A stretch of DNA of 64,000 nucleotides from Pseudomonadota bacterium (GTDB taxonomy: Bacteria; Pseudomonadota; Alphaproteobacteria; Rhizobiales; Xanthobacteraceae), in assembly GCA_023451825.1 (NCBI GenBank), contig JAEXYA010000065.1, positions 1 through 64,000 of the forward strand, written 5' to 3'. Under the pieces are notes generated by a model. The model saw only the letters and a program-made list of their open reading frames with translations. It was not told the DNA's origin and searched no databases. The position numbers and the translations under genes were made by a program. Below, one piece after another: positions 8,324 to 17,412 of the stretch (position 1 is the stretch's first letter; each line of letters starts with the position of its first letter).

Positions 8324-10995
8324 ATGTCGGAGATATCGACGATCAGAACTGACGAAAAAACCAACCGCTATCTGGCAAATGCCAGCCACCTAGCGTTGGC
8401 CGTCGGCTGCGCAGCGCTGGCCAGCCTTGTTAGCCCATCCATTGCCCTTGCTGTCGTGCTTGAATGGACCGGGACGACATCGCCGGACTGGTTCACTGGC
8501 AGCAACTGGAATGCCGGGACCATTCCGACCTTAGCAGACTCGGTGGTCATCAATACGGCAACGTCTAACGGCGCACAGATCGACGGTGGCGCTGCCGCGA
8601 TCAATGGCAATGTGTCTTTAGGTTATGATAGCACCGCGTCGCTGACGATCTCGAACGGGGGCAGCCTGACCAGCGGCGCCGTAACGCTCGGCAACATACC
8701 CGGCGGTAACGGTGCGGCGACGATCAGGGGGGCAGGATCGGCATGGACAGCCAACAGCGACATCACGGTCGGTTATCGCGGCGTAGGCGCGTTGAACGTC
8801 CTGAATGGTGGTGTCGTCGATTTTAGTAGCTCGCATCTGTCTATTGCGGAACGCCCAAGCGGCGTCGGAAGTGTCGTCGTCGATGGCGCGGGATCGGTTA
8901 TCACCGGCAGCGCCGTACTCGTCGGCTCCAGTGGGGTCGGCTCATTGATGGTTTCGAATGGCGGCAAGCTCATCGGTTTTGGTAATACCAGCTCCATCGG
9001 GCAGTTTGTGAATTCAACAGGCGTTGCGACGATCACTGGAGCAGGTTCGAGCTGGACGATCACTGGAAATTCGCTGCTGGTCGGCGAGAGAGGGGCTGGC
9101 ACGCTCACGCTTGCCGATGGCGGTGTATTCTCTAATTCAAACAGTACGCTTGTCGTCGGCGCTTATGCGGGATCGACTGGCACGATAAATATCGGTGGGG
9201 TAGTCGGAGCGACGCCGATTGCGCCCGGCGCCATCAATGTGCCGGTCATATTTTTGGGTAGCGGTGGCATTGGAACGCTGAATCTTAATCACACGAGCTC
9301 TACCTATATCCTGGACCAGGAAATCTTTGGTAACGGCACGATCAATCAGATGGCCGGTGTCACCAGCATCACCGGCGATGCTCATGGCCTGACCGGCGCG
9401 ACCAATGTGACGGGCGGTCGGCTCGCCGTGAACAGCTCGCTTGGCTCAACGGTGAACGTGTCCGGCGGCGGCATTCTCGGCGGCACCGGCACGGTCGGCG
9501 GCATCAATGCTATCAACGGCGGCATCATTGCGCCGGGCAATTCCATTGGCACGTTGAACGTGAACGGCAACGTCACTTTCGCAGCTGGCTCGATCTATCA
9601 GGTTGAAACCAATGCAGCCGGGCAATCGGACAGGATCGCAGCGACCGGCACCGCGACCCTAAATGGCGGCACGGTGGTCGCCACGGGGGTAGCCCCGCTC
9701 GGTACCAAATATACGATCCTCACGGCCGCTGGCGGCATATCAGGCGCTTTTGCCGATGCAACGGGCGCGGGGGCATTGCCCTTCATGGGCTATGGTCTGA
9801 CGTATGACGCTTCCAATGTGTATCTGAGCTTCGGTCGTAGCAGCCTCGCTTTCGCTTCTGTTGGCTTGACCCGCAACCAGATCGCCGCCGGTAGCGGAGC
9901 CGACAGCTTAACGCTTGGCAGCCCGCTGGTCGGCTCGCTGGTGCAGCTCGATCTCGCGCAGGCCCGCGCGGCCTTCGATCAAATCTCCGGCGAGGTTTAT
10001 GCGTCTGCCAAAGGCGTCATGATCGAGGACAGCCGCTTTGTCCGCGAGGCCGCGATCGATCGCCTGCGATCGACATTCGACGGTGTCGGCGCCGTTGCCG
10101 CGCCGGTCACGGCCTATGTCGATGGCAAGCCTGTGCTTGCAGCAGCCACGACAGATCATCTCGCTGTCTGGGGCCGCGGCTTCGGCTCCTGGGGGCAATG
10201 GAATGGCGACGGCAATGCCGCGACGATCAAGCGCGATATCGGCGGCTTCATGATCGGTACCGATGCGACGGCACTGGACGGCTGGCGGCTCGGCATGCTC
10301 GGCGGCTACAGCCGCTCAATTTTAGGGTGGCTGATCGCAGTTCGGCGGGCAGCAGTGACAACTATCACGTCGGCCTGTACGGCGGCACGCAGTGGGGCGA
10401 TCTTGCTTTCCGCTCCGGCCTCGCGTTCACGCGGCATGAGCTGTCCACCAGCCGCACCGCCGCATTTCCGGGCTTCACGGATATGCTCAAGGCGGATTAC
10501 GGCGCGGCAACAACGCAGGGCTTTGGCGAGCTTGGCTATCGTATCCGCGCGGGCAGAACGTCGCTCGGCATGCTCGCCTTCGAGCCGTTCGGCAATCTCG
10601 CTTACGTGCATCTGTCCACCGATGGCTTCATCGAGAAAGGCGGCAATGCCGCGCTTACCGGCCGCAGTGATGACACCGGCGTCACGTTCACAACACTTGG
10701 TGTCCGCTCGTCGCTGGGCGGGCAACTCGACAACGGCATGACCACGCTGGCGCGGGGCACGCTTGGCTGGCGCCATGCCTTTGGCGATGTCACACCGGTA
10801 TCGATCTTGTCCTTCACCGGCGGATCGCAACTCTCTGTGGCCGGTGTACCGATCGCGCGGGATGGCGCCGTCGTCGATCTCGGCTTCGATGTCAATGTGA
10901 CGCCGAGCGCTGTGCTTGGATTGAGCTATGGCGGACAGCTTGGCTTTGGTGCGATCGATCACAGCGTTCGCGGCAATTTTGCAGTGAGATTCTGA
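8324..10995 (+). pseudogene. Autotransporter (type Va), frameshifted
   Basis: A large secreted adhesin-like autotransporter of about 890 residues if one base is restored. The start is taken at ATG 8324 after GAGGAA; the frame is open from TTG 8291. A long N-region precedes a signal peptide ending near SIALA. The passenger holds tandem units of about 40-50 residues that each combine an AT(I)xGAGS(x)W element with an xxVGxxGxGxLxxxNGG element, a beta-helix pattern. From about residue 610 comes the beta-barrel (WGRGFGSWG, YGGTQWG), ending NFAVRF with the C-terminal Phe expected for BAM insertion. The frame breaks near 10313-10323, after GGYSRS, inside the barrel; the rest continues in the next frame to 10995. 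A truncated product would lack the barrel's C-terminus and probably not be displayed. Confidence 0.82.
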
Positions 10996-10997
10996 CC

Positions 10998-11633
10998 TCA
11001 GCCGCCGTCCAGAATAGACAGCCGTTCGGCCTCGGCGAGATCGTCTGTCGTGTTGGCGTTGAAGAAGGGATCGATGGGATCGGTCGGCCAGTCGACCGTG
11101 GCGAGGCGATAACGCGCCATGAAGCGGCCGACCTGACGGAGCTGCTGGTTGACCAGGGCCTCGCGCAGATCGTGCCGCAGAGTGACATCCCACAGGCCGA
11201 CAACGGGATGCGTCTGCCCGTCGGAGGAAGCAACGGCGAGCTGCGCGTCTTGATCTTGCCGGGCACGATGCAAACGCCTGGAAAGATCGCGCGGAAGAAA
11301 CGGACAATCGCCCGGCGCGCTCAGCACCCATCGCACATCCGGCCGATGCTCCGCCGCCCAGTCGAGCCCGGCGAGAATACCGGCAAGAGGTCCCGGGAAA
11401 TCCGACACGCTGTCGGCAATGACGGGCAGGCCGAAAGCGGCAAAGCGCGCGGCGTCGCCATTGGCGTTCAAGAGGAGCATCTCGCATTGCGGCGCAACGC
11501 GGTCGATCACCCGGGCCAGCATGCTGCGGCTACCGATCGTACGCATCGGCTTGTCGCCGCCGCCCATGCGGCGGGCAAGGCCGCCGGCAAGCACAAGGCC
11601 GAGTGTCGGTGGATAGTCATCGATGGTCGTCAT
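10998..11633 (-). CDS. mobA: Molybdenum cofactor guanylyltransferase
   Basis: About 211 residues. MobA links GMP to molybdopterin to make the MGD form of the cofactor used by DMSO-reductase-family enzymes. The N-terminal nucleotide-binding signature LVLAGGLARRMGGGDKP is intact, the region around SDFPGPLAGILAGL matches the family, and the SAPGDCPFLP loop carries the metal/nucleotide Asp. The start is placed at ATG 11633; in-frame ATGs upstream lack support. Its stop lies 2 bases from the stop of the convergent autotransporter, and its start faces the TusA-like gene. No molybdoenzyme is adjacent. Confidence 0.9.
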   Translation of the reverse strand: MTTIDDYPPTLGLVLAGGLARRMGGGDKPMRTIGSRSMLARVIDRVAPQCEMLLLNANGDAARFAAFGLPVIADSVSDFPGPLAGILAGLDWAAEHRPDVRWVLSAPGDCPFLPRDLSRRLHRARQDQDAQLAVASSDGQTHPVVGLWDVTLRHDLREALVNQQLRQVGRFMARYRLATVDWPTDPIDPFFNANTTDDLAEAERLSILDGG

Positions 11634-11701
11634 ATCGCCTGCATATGACATTCGCCGCCACCCGGATATCCGGATATAACGCAGCAGCATCAATGGGAGC
11701 C

Positions 11702-11953
11702 ATGGCGGCCGTGACCAAACTCGATCTCACCGGCCTGAAATGCCCGCTGCCGGCCTTGATGACGCGCAAGGCGTTACGGACGCTCTCTGTCGGCGAATTC
11801 ATCGAAGTGCATTGCACCGACCCTATGGCGGTTATCGATATTCCCGTGCTGGTGCAGCAGATTGGCGACCGCATCGAGAGGTCGGAACGCGTCGATGAAG
11901 TCATCATTTTCATCATCGAAAAAATGAATGCTGCGATAGCAAATGACGATTGA
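11702..11953 (+). CDS. TusA-family sulfurtransferase
   Basis: An 83-residue single-domain protein of the TusA/SirA fold. The active-site motif CPLP is present near the N-terminus (LTGLKCPLPALMTRKAL), with the cysteine that carries persulfide. The rest matches the beta-alpha-beta core, including VHCTDPMAVIDIP. TusA relatives pass sulfur for tRNA thiolation, molybdenum-cofactor or sulfur-oxidation pathways. The divergent mobA neighbour makes a molybdenum-cofactor role (as for formate dehydrogenase sulfuration) conceivable but unproven. ATG 11693 is an alternative start; a GGGAG precedes ATG 11702 very closely. Confidence 0.85.
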   Translation: MAAVTKLDLTGLKCPLPALMTRKALRTLSVGEFIEVHCTDPMAVIDIPVLVQQIGDRIERSERVDEVIIFIIEKMNAAIANDD

Positions 11954-12157
11954 AACTCTGGTATACCACTGAGATAATTGAGAAATTTCGCGGATTGATA
12001 CTTTTTCCCTATCGACTCCCGAGGCGGTCTTTGGTCCTGTTCTAATCAGCTACGCGCGAGAATCTGTCGTCTGCACGCGGCTGGGGAATGACCTGACGAC
12101 ACGACTGTTTTGGAACGCAGGGCGGCTCAGAAGGGCCGACTGCAGGGGAGAATTTTT

Positions 12158-13816
12158 ATGACAACTGTTGGCAATGCCGGAAGTCTGTCTGGCGCGAAGC
12201 CAGGTTTGTTAGATCGCGAGCGCATTATCGCGACGGCAGGATTTAATCGCTGGCTGGTGCCGCCGGCGGCACTGTGCATTCATCTCTGTATCGGCATGGC
12301 CTATGGCTTCAGCGTGTTCTGGCTGCCGCTGTCGCAGCAGATTCCGAACCCGGCGGCGAAGGAAGTTTGCGACGGCATGTCGCTGATGACCGAGCTGTTC
12401 ACTACGACCTGTAACTGGAAGGTCGCCAGCCTTGGCTGGATGTACACGCTGTTCTTCGTGCTGCTCGGCGCCGCCGCTGCCATCTGGGGCGGCTGGCTGG
12501 AACGCGTCGGCCCGCGCAAGGCGGGCTTCGTCTCCGCGCTGTGCTGGTGCGGCGGCCTCGTGCTCGGCGCCATCGGCATCTACACCCATCAGCTCTGGCT
12601 GCTGTGGGTCGGCTCCGGCGTAATCGGCGGCATCGGCCTCGGCCTCGGCTACATTTCGCCGGTCTCGACGCTGGTGAAATGGTTCCCGGATCGTCGCGGC
12701 ATGGCGACGGGCATGGCCATCATGGGTTTTGGCGGCGGCGCGATGATCGGTTCGCCGCTGGCCAATATCCTGATGAACATGTTCAAGACGCCCACCGACC
12801 CCGGCGTCTGGCAGACCTTCCTGGCCATGGGCGTGATCTATTTCGTCTTCATGACCATCGGCGCGTTCTCCTATCGCATCACGCCGCCGAATTGGAAGCC
12901 GGAAGGCTGGACCCCGCCGGCGACCACCAACAAGATGATCACCACCGGTCATGTGCATCTCGACAATGCGCACAAGACCAAGCAGTTCTGGCTGATCTGG
13001 GCGGTACTCTGCCTCAACGTGTCGGCTGGCATTGGCGTGATCGGCATGGCTTCGCCGATGCTGCAGGAGATCTTCGCGGGCAAGCTGATCGGCGCGCCTG
13101 ACGTGACCTTCAGCCAGCTCTCGGCGGCGCAGAAGGCATCCATCGCGGGCATCGCCGCTGGCTTTGCCGGCCTGATCTCGCTGTTCAATATCGGTGGCCG
13201 CTTCTTCTGGGCGTCGATGTCGGACAAGCTGGGCCGCAAGAACACCTATTATACGTTCTTCATCCTCGGCATCGTGCTCTACGCGCTGGTGCCGACCTTC
13301 GCGGCCACCGGCAACAAGGTGCTGTTCGTGATCGCCATCGGCATCATCCTGTCGATGTATGGCGGCGGCTTCGCCACGGTGCCGGCCTATCTGGCTGACA
13401 TCTTCGGCACCCAGTTCGTCGGCGCCATCCATGGCCGTCTGCTGACGGCCTGGGCGACGGCCGGCATCATCGGCCCCGTGGTGGTGAACTACATCCGTGA
13501 ATTCCAGATTGCCGCCGGCGTGCCGCGTGCGCAGGTCTATGACTTCACGATGTATATCCTTGCCGGCATGCTGGTGGTGGGCCTGATCTGCAACGCACTG
13601 GTGAAGCCGCTGGCGGCGCACTGGTTCATGAAGCCGGAAGAGGTTGCGGCGCTGCAAGCCAAGGGCGCGGAAGCGGCCTCGGTGGGCGGCGGCTCCTACG
13701 GCATCGGCAAGGGCGGTCTCGACGCCTCGGCAGCCGCGTTCTGGCTGTTCGTCGGCGTGCCGCTGTTGTGGGGCGTCTGGCTCACACTGCAAAGCGCAGT
13801 GAGGATCTTCCAGTAA
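12158..13816 (+). CDS. OFA-family MFS transporter
   Basis: About 552 residues with twelve predicted membrane helices; resembles the oxalate/formate antiporter (OFA) family of MFS carriers. Features include the first-helix region LCIGMAYGFSVFWLPL, an insert of about 30 residues between helices 1 and 2, the loop LVKWFPDRRGMATGMAIMGF, and the second-half loop SDKLGRKNTYY. The insert and C-terminal extension are typical of the long rhizobial members. The ATG at 12158 follows GGGGAGA. A strong intrinsic terminator follows immediately. Substrate unknown, probably a small organic acid anion. The 200-base upstream gap presumably carries its promoter. Confidence 0.85.
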   Translation: MTTVGNAGSLSGAKPGLLDRERIIATAGFNRWLVPPAALCIHLCIGMAYGFSVFWLPLSQQIPNPAAKEVCDGMSLMTELFTTTCNWKVASLGWMYTLFFVLLGAAAAIWGGWLERVGPRKAGFVSALCWCGGLVLGAIGIYTHQLWLLWVGSGVIGGIGLGLGYISPVSTLVKWFPDRRGMATGMAIMGFGGGAMIGSPLANILMNMFKTPTDPGVWQTFLAMGVIYFVFMTIGAFSYRITPPNWKPEGWTPPATTNKMITTGHVHLDNAHKTKQFWLIWAVLCLNVSAGIGVIGMASPMLQEIFAGKLIGAPDVTFSQLSAAQKASIAGIAAGFAGLISLFNIGGRFFWASMSDKLGRKNTYYTFFILGIVLYALVPTFAATGNKVLFVIAIGIILSMYGGGFATVPAYLADIFGTQFVGAIHGRLLTAWATAGIIGPVVVNYIREFQIAAGVPRAQVYDFTMYILAGMLVVGLICNALVKPLAAHWFMKPEEVAALQAKGAEAASVGGGSYGIGKGGLDASAAAFWLFVGVPLLWGVWLTLQSAVRIFQ

Positions 13817-13824
13817 GATCATCC

Positions 13825-13860
13825 GGGACCGGTAGCGAAAGCTTCCGGTCCCTTTTTCTT
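13825..13860 (+). terminator. Intrinsic terminator after OFA transporter
   Basis: Arms GGGACCGG and CCGGTCCC enclose an inner AGC-GAAA-GCT hairpin with a stable GNRA-type loop, followed by CTTTTTCTTT. It begins 9 bases after the stop of the transporter gene: a textbook rho-independent terminator. Confidence 0.92.
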
Positions 13861-14028
13861 TGCGGCATCACCGATCATACAACAAAGAACATCCCCGGCG
13901 CGTGAAGCCGGCTCCGTCTTTATGCCGCGCTTATGACGCGGCATGGCGTCCCGTCTCGCATTCCTATGGCGTTGTCCGCATCTTTGAAGCGTCCGGTGGG
14001 TCTGGCCGGCGCATCAATGAGACGGACA

Positions 14029-14331
14029 ATGACCATGACAATGTTCTTCAATCGCGACATGCAGGCGCATGACCTGTCTGCTGACAGCGCATATCGCGCT
14101 TATCTGATCAGCCGCAACGACGCACCGATCGTCCATCACGCCGGTGACATCCAGTGGAAACGCGTCTGCGTCGGCATCAGACGCCTTCGCAGGGATGTCA
14201 GAAGCTTCCTTGCTGCAATCCATATGGCGCTGGTCGCCGACAAAATGCGCCGGGCGCGGCTTGAACTGGCGCGTGTCGGCGTGCGTCACGCCGAGATTCC
14301 AACGCTGCCGGATCGCAGGAGTGCATCGTGA
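14029..14331 (+). CDS. Small basic hypothetical protein
   Basis: About 100 residues from ATG 14029 (an alternative at 14041). The C-terminal half is basic and helical (FLAAIHMALVADKMRRARLE, then LARVGVR), a pattern I associate with short conserved proteins in Bradyrhizobium-type genomes, though I cannot name a family. The N-terminal half includes SAYRAYLISRND. A GAGACGGA stretch precedes the start. It converges on the DapA-like gene with a 59-base gap. Confidence 0.5.
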   Translation: MTMTMFFNRDMQAHDLSADSAYRAYLISRNDAPIVHHAGDIQWKRVCVGIRRLRRDVRSFLAAIHMALVADKMRRARLELARVGVRHAEIPTLPDRRSAS

Positions 14332-14390
14332 TCCTACGCTTCATGTCGCTGCCGGTGCAGGTCTAGCGGGCGCTTCTTTTAAACGGTCGT

Positions 14391-15335
14391 TCAAGTCGCT
14401 CGGGACGTCACTTCGTCAGGCGACGCCCAGATCGCTTGCATCGCCCTTCGCACCTGATGCTGCGCATCCTCGTCGAGGGGCATGCGCGGCAGTCTGACTG
14501 CGGCATTGCCCAAGCCGCGCAAACTCAACGCATATTTGACGGCGGACGATATCTGCTCTGGCGTCAGCATCTCCGCAAGCGGCATCAGCATGTCGGAGAT
14601 CGTCGTCGCGTAGCGCGGGCAGCCTTTTCGGGTCGCGACATACATGCCGCGGGAGAGCTGCGGTGCCACATTCGCGACGGCGGAGACCACGCCATCGCCG
14701 CCGGTGAGCAGATAGGACAAGGCTGTAGCGTCGCGCCCCGTGAGCAACCGAAAGCCGGGCGGCAGCAGCGGTCGTAAGCGGGCAAGGCGCGCGGCGTCGC
14801 CCGTATCGTCGCGCAGGCCGATCACGCGCGATGATGCAGAGAGATCGATGATGACGTCATCGGTCAGCGCCCGAACGCAGCGGGATGGCGCATCATGCAG
14901 GATGACCGGCAGCGCAGTCGCGCGAAGGATCGCGTGGAAATGGGCCGCGATGCCGTCTGCGGTGGGCTTGTTGTAATAGGGCACGATAGACATCGCTGCC
15001 TCGGCGCCCGCAGCCTGCGCCATACGCGTCCATTCGATTGCGCGGGCCGTGCAATTCGACCCCGCGCCTGCGACGATACGTAAGCGCCCGCGGGCGATGC
15101 CGACCGCGGTGCGGATCAGCGTCATCCGCTCATCGTCCGAAAGTGTGTCACCTTCGCCGACGGTCTCGCCGACCACGATGGCACTGGCGCCGGCGCGGAC
15201 CTGGCGCTCGCAAAGCCGTGCGAACGTCAGCAGATCCAGCTCGCCATCGGCATGAAACGGCGTCGGCAGGTCGGCAATCATGCCATGCAGCCAGTGATTG
15301 TCGTGAAGGGCTGCAGGGAGGGAGCGTGCGGACAT
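14391..15335 (-). CDS. DapA-superfamily protein lacking catalytic Lys
   Basis: A 314-residue TIM-barrel protein of the dihydrodipicolinate synthase / N-acetylneuraminate lyase superfamily. Recognisable blocks are VVGETVGEGDTLSDDE (substrate carboxylate loop), IVPYYNKPTADG around residue 120 (the conserved Tyr pair), and VIGLRDDTGD at 171-180. In working aldolases that last block reads GIKE/GLKD with the Schiff-base Lys; here residue 175 is Arg, encoded by CGC, two base changes away from either Lys codon (AAA/AAG). The protein may be catalytically altered or a non-aldolase, so it should not be called DapA. Convergent with the small protein at 14029; the small gene at 15345-15611 lies just upstream on the same strand. 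Confidence 0.85.
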   Translation of the reverse strand: MSARSLPAALHDNHWLHGMIADLPTPFHADGELDLLTFARLCERQVRAGASAIVVGETVGEGDTLSDDERMTLIRTAVGIARGRLRIVAGAGSNCTARAIEWTRMAQAAGAEAAMSIVPYYNKPTADGIAAHFHAILRATALPVILHDAPSRCVRALTDDVIIDLSASSRVIGLRDDTGDAARLARLRPLLPPGFRLLTGRDATALSYLLTGGDGVVSAVANVAPQLSRGMYVATRKGCPRYATTISDMLMPLAEMLTPEQISSAVKYALSLRGLGNAAVRLPRMPLDEDAQHQVRRAMQAIWASPDEVTSRAT

Positions 15336-15344
15336 GATGTGGGA

Positions 15345-15611
15345 TCAGGCAACGTGGCGCTGCAACGGTTCGATCGGCTGTGCCGATGCGAAAGATGACG
15401 CGTTCATGTTGAGTTCGACGAGACCCGTTGTCTCGATGATAGCCTCCGGGTGATGGCCATTTTCAAACAATGCGTATCGGAGAGCATCGGCGCGATGTTT
15501 GAAAAGGCCGCCAAAGAGGCCGCTTTGCTCTTGCGCGACCCACTGGCCGCGGCTGTTTTGACCGATCAGAACGAGAGCAGATCCGCACAAGGGAGGTTCG
15601 AAGCGAGTCAC
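15345..15611 (-). CDS. Small conserved hypothetical, GTG start
   Basis: An 88-residue protein recognised inside a longer, mostly spurious minus-strand frame. A GTG at 15611 is preceded by AGGAGA with a 6-base spacer, which fixes the start. The body reads like a compact globular domain (SALVLIGQNSRGQWVAQEQ, FGGLFKHRADALRYAL, FENGHHPEAI), a pattern I have seen in small conserved proteins of Bradyrhizobium-like genomes; the function is unknown. The C-terminal 20 residues look disordered. It ends 9 bases before the start of the DapA-like gene on the same strand, so the two may be co-transcribed. Confidence 0.7.
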   Translation of the reverse strand: MTRFEPPLCGSALVLIGQNSRGQWVAQEQSGLFGGLFKHRADALRYALFENGHHPEAIIETTGLVELNMNASSFASAQPIEPLQRHVA

Positions 15612-15806
15612 GTTTATCTCCTGCAACAGCACGCCTGAATGCGTGTGGCTGCAAGATGCGCAGTGCGGCGTTTGAAAACGAGATGAGCGCAAGCGCCGTG
15701 TTATAGGCGCGGCATAAATGTCGACCTGTCGCAGGTGCCGCGCATCGCAGCGGAACCATCGTCGGAAATCACGATTGGAATTTCTGCCACCGCACAGGAG
15801 TTCGTC

Positions 15807-16079
15807 ATGGCGAAATATTCCAAGAAGGCCGCAAAGAAAGTCGCGCGCGCCGTGAAGAAGGCCAAAGCCGGCACGCTTAAAAGCGGGCGCTCGGGCAAGA
15901 AGGTGACGAGCCGCAAGCAGGCGATCGCCATCGGCCTGTCGGAAGCGCGCGCCGAGGGCAAGAAGGTGCCAAAGGCGCCCAGCAAAAAAGCGGTCAAGAA
16001 GACGGCCAAGAGAAAGACGGTGAAGACGGCTTCGAAGAAGAAGTCCGTCGAGAAGACGAGGAAAGCGACGAAGTCGTAG
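15807..16079 (+). CDS. Lysine-rich DUF6496-like protein
   Basis: About 90 residues, extremely rich in Lys, Ala and Arg. The N-terminal part (SKKAAKKVARAVKKAKAGTL, then SGRSGKKVTSRKQAIAIGLSE) matches the DUF6496 family, and the C-terminal tail is a histone H1-like run of KKxxKKTxK units. It is probably a nucleic-acid-associated protein. The ATG at 15807 follows CAGGAG. Its TAG stop lies inside the arm of the palindromic repeat that begins at 16074. A GGAAC at 15752 with GATT 16 bases on may be a weak EcfG-type promoter. Confidence 0.75.
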   Translation: MAKYSKKAAKKVARAVKKAKAGTLKSGRSGKKVTSRKQAIAIGLSEARAEGKKVPKAPSKKAVKKTAKRKTVKTASKKKSVEKTRKATKS

Positions 16080-16180
16080 GATGGGTAGAGCGACGCGATA
16101 CCCATCGCCTTTCCGCGTGGTTGGATCCGCCGATGGGGTTCGCTCCGGCGCTTCGCGCCTTTGATCTACCCATCCTACGA
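16074..16180. repeat. Intergenic palindromic repeat, family A
   Basis: Outer arms TCGTAGGATGGGTAGA and TCTACCCATCCTACGA with an inner pair around TACCCATCG/CGATGGGGT. It separates two convergent genes and supplies the TAG stop codon of the lysine-rich protein (16077-16079). Confidence 0.85.
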
Positions 16181-16189
16181 AGCCGCGTT

Positions 16190-16447
16190 TTATTTCGTCT
16201 GCAGCGAAGCCTTCAGCAGATGATTCTTGCACTCTTCAGTCTTGCCGGTCGCCATCTTCTCGCTGGCAGCGCTGATCTCGTCAGACGCGGTCTGCTTCGG
16301 TTTGCCATCCGGCATCTTGGCGATCGCCTCCGCCACAAAGGCGATATTGGACGCATTGCATTCACGCGCCTGCAATTGCTGGGCCTGGACGTGCAAGAAA
16401 CTCGATAGTGCCGCGATGGCGATCAGCATTCCAGAAATTCGTGTCAT
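16190..16447 (-). CDS. Small secreted hypothetical protein
   Basis: An 85-residue protein with a signal peptide (MLIAIAALSSFLHVQAQQ) and a short polar mature region containing two cysteines (AREC and TEEC) that could form one disulfide, followed by NHLLKASLQTK. Its start is 2 bases from the stop of ku, on the same strand, so it is probably in the ku transcription unit. Function unknown; the linkage to an end-joining gene may be incidental. Confidence 0.6.
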   Translation of the reverse strand: MTRISGMLIAIAALSSFLHVQAQQLQARECNASNIAFVAEAIAKMPDGKPKQTASDEISAASEKMATGKTEECKNHLLKASLQTK

Positions 16448-16449
16448 GA

Positions 16450-17337
16450 TCAGCTTGCCTTGCGATGCCGCGCTGTCGAACGCCCGGCTTTCTTGGCCGG
16501 CCGCTTGCGTGCCGCGGGCCTGCGAGCGGCAGAGGCGCGCTTGGTCGAGGCTTTGCCGCTACCCTTGAGGCTGGCTTTCAGCGCATCCATCAGGTTGATG
16601 ACATTATCCGGCTTCTCTTCCTTCTCCGCGACCTTGACCGGCTTGCCGGCAGCCTTGCGCTTCACCAGCGTCTTCAGCGCGCTTTCATATTCATCCTTGA
16701 ACTTCTTTGGATCGAAGTGGGACGCCTTGCTGTCGAGAATATGGGTTGCCAGCTCGATCATGTCCTTGGAGATTTTCGGGCTCTTGATGTCCTCAAAATA
16801 ATCAGCCTCGTCGCGCAGCTCATAGGGATAGCGCAGCGTGGTGCCGAGCAGACCCTTGCCGAGCGGCTCGATGGCGATGACATGCTCGCGATTGGTGAGC
16901 ACGATGCGCGCCAGCGCTACGCGGTCCTGATCCTTCATGGCGTCGCGGATGACAGCGAACGCGTCAGCGCCGGCCTTGCCGTCCGGCGCAATGTAATATG
17001 GATTATTCAGATAACGGCGATCGATCTCGTCGCGCGGCACAAAATTGTCGATGTCGATGGTGTGGTTGCTCTCGATCTGGACGGCTTCGAGCTCTTCCTT
17101 TTCGATCTCGACATATTCACCCTTGCTGATCTCGTAGCCGCGGGCCTTCTGGTCCTTTTCGACCACATCGCCGGTCTCGGCATCGATCATCTGCTGCTTC
17201 AGCCGGTTGCCGGTGTCACGATTGATCATGTGGAATTTGGTTTTCTCCACGGTGGTGGAGGCCGGATACAAAACCACGGGACAGGTCACCAGCGACAGCT
17301 TGAGGGAGCCTTTCCAGTAAGCGCGGGGCGGGGCCAT
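16450..17337 (-). CDS. ku: Ku DNA end-binding protein
   Basis: About 295 residues. Bacterial Ku forms a homodimer ring that loads on double-strand DNA ends and recruits LigD for non-homologous end joining. The protein begins MAPPRAYWKGSLKLSLV and carries the Ku core through VEKTKFHMINRDTGNRLKQQ, RYLNNPYYIAPDGK and KDQDRVALARIVLTNREH. The tail after about residue 225 is Lys/Ala/Arg rich, as in other bacterial Ku proteins with DNA-binding extensions. The ATG at 17337 follows GGAGG. It is divergent from ligD, and a slightly degenerate EcfG-type promoter lies 58 bases upstream. Confidence 0.96.
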   Translation of the reverse strand: MAPPRAYWKGSLKLSLVTCPVVLYPASTTVEKTKFHMINRDTGNRLKQQMIDAETGDVVEKDQKARGYEISKGEYVEIEKEELEAVQIESNHTIDIDNFVPRDEIDRRYLNNPYYIAPDGKAGADAFAVIRDAMKDQDRVALARIVLTNREHVIAIEPLGKGLLGTTLRYPYELRDEADYFEDIKSPKISKDMIELATHILDSKASHFDPKKFKDEYESALKTLVKRKAAGKPVKVAEKEEKPDNVINLMDALKASLKGSGKASTKRASAARRPAARKRPAKKAGRSTARHRKAS

Positions 17338-17387
17338 GCATCCTCCAACTCTACAAATGACTTGCTGCGCCAATCGCTTGTGCGCGT

Positions 17388-17412
17388 GGAACTTCAACCG
17401 CGCCTCTCCGTT
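17388..17412 (+). promoter_or_regulatory. EcfG-type promoter for ligD
   Basis: GGAAC at 17388-17392 and CGTT at 17409-17412, spacer 16, an exact match to the general-stress promoter. The ligD start codon follows about 42 bases downstream. Confidence 0.7.

Noticed and set aside
10306..11487. A 393-codon minus-strand frame
   Set aside because: Spans the autotransporter barrel and the mobA region out of frame; both are better explained by recognised genes.
12209..13822. A 537-codon minus-strand frame
   Set aside because: Antisense to the OFA transporter; His/Arg/Asp-rich composition and no motif.
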